In this document: positions 62,861 through 64,000 of the stretch, piece by piece
Numbering within the stretch: position 1 is the stretch's first letter
Layout of the letters: each line of letters begins with the position of its first letter
NCBI GenBank assembly: GCA_964521285.1
Contig: CAZFQS010000009.1
Span: forward strand, 81,128-145,127
Length of the DNA stretch: 64,000 nt
Reading direction: 5' to 3'
Source: G020354785 sp964521285
GTDB lineage: Bacteria > Bacteroidota > Bacteroidia > Bacteroidales > UBA10428
The notes under the pieces: model-generated
The model's database searches: none
Seen by the model: the letters and a program-made list of their open reading frames with translations, nothing else
Told to the model about the DNA's origin: nothing
Made by a program: the position numbers and the translations under genes

Positions 62861-62952
62861 TTCTTCGTAAATTTAATAAAAAACCCCGAAAATGGCCAAA
62901 AAGGCACAAAATCGGGGTAATTCTTTATAACCTATGAGCAAATTACGAAGAA
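62861..62952 (+). other. Long-range stem enclosing the transposase start
   Basis: TTCTTCGTAA (62861-62870) pairs perfectly with TTACGAAGAA (62943-62952, codons 4-7 of the transposase). The loop holds the inner hairpin at 62884-62917 and the ATG at 62934. A transcript coming from outside the element would fold this way and hide the start; one starting inside would not contain the left arm. Confidence 0.45.
62878..62917 (-). terminator. Terminator within the insertion sequence end
   Basis: On the minus strand CCCCGA (62917-62912), an inner GCC/GGC pairing, TCGGGG (62889-62884), then T6 (A run 62878-62883). It would stop transcription running leftwards, antisense to the transposase. Confidence 0.55.
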
Positions 62953-64000
62953 TTTTTGAAACCACCCAAGAAATTTCATTTATTTCTCCACAACAGGAGT
63001 TTTCTCTTTACTGGAAGAGTTTTCTTGAAAGTGAATTAGGTAAAATCTATCGGGCTATTCCGTGGAAAGAACTCATCAAAGTCCTGAGGCTTCGGGAAAA
63101 TCGCAAAGATCGTTCTGCATTGTTCAGTCCCCAGGGCAAACTGGCATTGATGTTTCTGAAGGCCTATACAGGGTTATCTGATAAGAAGCTTTTTGAACAT
63201 CTTAACGGGAGCATTCAATACCAGATGTTTTGCGGGATCTTCCTGGGACCTGACAAGCTACCGGATTTTAAGATAGTAAGTCGAATCCGTACTGAGTTAT
63301 CCAGAAGGTTAAATGTTCGTATCACACAGGAAATCCTGGCCAAAGCCTGGAAGCCTTATATCAAACATCCCAACATAGTATTGGAGGATGCCACCTGCTA
63401 TGAATCCTATATCCGTTATCCCACCAATGTAAAGCTTCTGTGGGAAAGTGTTGAGTGGATGCATGGACAAATGAGACGTACCTGTAGGTATCTGAAGATC
63501 CTTACTCCAAGGACGAAGTTCCTTGAACAGAAGGATAAATATTTTGCCTATATGCGCAAACGCAAGAAGCCCTGGAAGGAGACAAGGAAACGAACCAGGA
63601 GCTTGCTTTATCTTCTGAACAAGCTCATTGAACAGCAGGATAAAATCGAAGACCAGTATCGTACCCGGATCAAGTTCCCTGAAAAATACTACAAGAAGAA
63701 AAGAGTGATCCGGAAGGTGTTATCCCAGCAAAAGGAAATCTTTGAAACAGGTAAAAGTGTTCCGGATAGGATTGTCTCTATCTCCAAGAGTTACGTGCGT
63801 CCAATCATAAGAGGTAAGGAGACCAGGAGTGTAGAGTTCGGAGCAAAGGTAAACATGATCCAGGTTGACGGTATCAACTTCATTGATTATCTCAGCTTTG
63901 ATCCTTTTAATGAAAGCACTATGTTTATAGGCTCTATCAGACACTGCCGAACACTGTTTGGTAAGATCACCCATATCTCAGCTGATGATATTTATGCAAC
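62934..64000 (+). CDS. DDE transposase, C-terminal end outside the window
   Basis: Open from ATG 62934 to the window edge, about 355 residues with no stop. N-terminal DUF772-like domain (FSPQGKLALMFLKAYTGLSDKKLFEHL, about 62-105), then the first catalytic-type Asp in NIVLEDATCYESYIRYPTNV (about 155-174) and a later GAKVNMIQVDGINFIDYLSF block (about 310-330) that should hold the second. The third acidic residue would lie beyond the edge. This fits the broad IS5/IS1182-type group, but the family is not certain. A basic, helical linker of about 100 residues separates the catalytic parts. Confidence 0.8.
   Translation, partial: MSKLRRIFETTQEISFISPQQEFSLYWKSFLESELGKIYRAIPWKELIKVLRLRENRKDRSALFSPQGKLALMFLKAYTGLSDKKLFEHLNGSIQYQMFCGIFLGPDKLPDFKIVSRIRTELSRRLNVRITQEILAKAWKPYIKHPNIVLEDATCYESYIRYPTNVKLLWESVEWMHGQMRRTCRYLKILTPRTKFLEQKDKYFAYMRKRKKPWKETRKRTRSLLYLLNKLIEQQDKIEDQYRTRIKFPEKYYKKKRVIRKVLSQQKEIFETGKSVPDRIVSISKSYVRPIIRGKETRSVEFGAKVNMIQVDGINFIDYLSFDPFNESTMFIGSIRHCRTLFGKITHISADDIYA

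Larger units (their letters stand above)
62804..64000 (+). mobile_element. Insertion sequence, left part (DDE transposase, DUF772 type)
   Basis: Non-CRISPR DNA with hairpins and a transposase gene, apparently placed against the leader side of the CRISPR remnant. The exact left end could not be found, because the partner inverted repeat lies outside the window; it falls between 62804 and about 62860. The coding part seems richer in G+C than its surroundings. Confidence 0.7.

Noticed and set aside
63720..63974. An 84-residue minus-strand frame
   Set aside because: It is antisense to the transposase, which has an uninterrupted frame and recognisable motifs.

Overview
The window is AT-rich DNA from a member of the Bacteroidetes (Bacteroidota). 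The evidence is direct: four SusC/SusD pairs, a DUF4249 gene, three proteins with type IX secretion (T9SS) C-terminal sorting domains, fasciclin lipoproteins, and several promoters of the phylum's TAnnTTTG type. The hyp maturation genes and the redox repressor Rex suggest an anaerobic or microaerobic lifestyle (inference). No marker here fixes the genus.

Layout. 1-4640: the 3' end of a DUF4249 gene, a macroglobulin/carboxypeptidase-like/plug protein, and a convergent TonB-dependent receptor. 4900-18270: a six-gene + strand operon (fasciclin lipoprotein, SusC, SusD, fasciclin lipoprotein, SusC, SusD) ending at a bidirectional terminator. 18344-22930: a ThuA-like T9SS cargo protein, tRNA-Phe(GAA), an M16 peptidase, an O-methyltransferase, a MerR/cobalamin regulator, and the SRP RNA on the minus strand. 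22934-25481: DUF4199 protein and two family 2 glycosyltransferases. 25495-32667: a minus-strand run with the enzymes of GDP-D-glycero-D-manno-heptose synthesis (GmhA, HddA, and a HddC-GmhB-uridine-kinase-like triple fusion), then NUDIX, MiaA and aconitase. 32733-38154: hypF-C-D-E, divergent from rex, with a near-consensus Rex site at the hypF start. 38162-45271: a YceI/porin operon, a barrel-gene remnant, a propeller T9SS protein, and a large DUF362-CBM9-T9SS protein with N-terminal membrane helices. 45272-49890: a SusC/SusD pair. 49992-50071: an 8-bp tandem repeat. 50075-55914: a TolC/adaptor/RND efflux operon ending in a PII-like protein. 56458-62441: SusC/SusD controlled by a divergent LacI regulator, with a textbook LacI operator placed over the predicted -33 element. 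62696-64000: a two-repeat CRISPR remnant next to an insertion sequence whose transposase runs off the window.

How the genes work together. The SusC/D pairs import unknown ligands; no glycoside hydrolases lie beside them. The heptose operon and the two glycosyltransferases fit envelope glycan synthesis. The hyp genes mature a [NiFe] hydrogenase that must be encoded elsewhere. The strongest leads for novelty are the three-domain heptose enzyme, the DUF362-CBM9-T9SS architecture, the PII-like protein tied to RND efflux, the fasciclin-SusC/D double operon, and the CRISPR/IS junction. All functions are read from sequence motifs by eye; no database search was possible.
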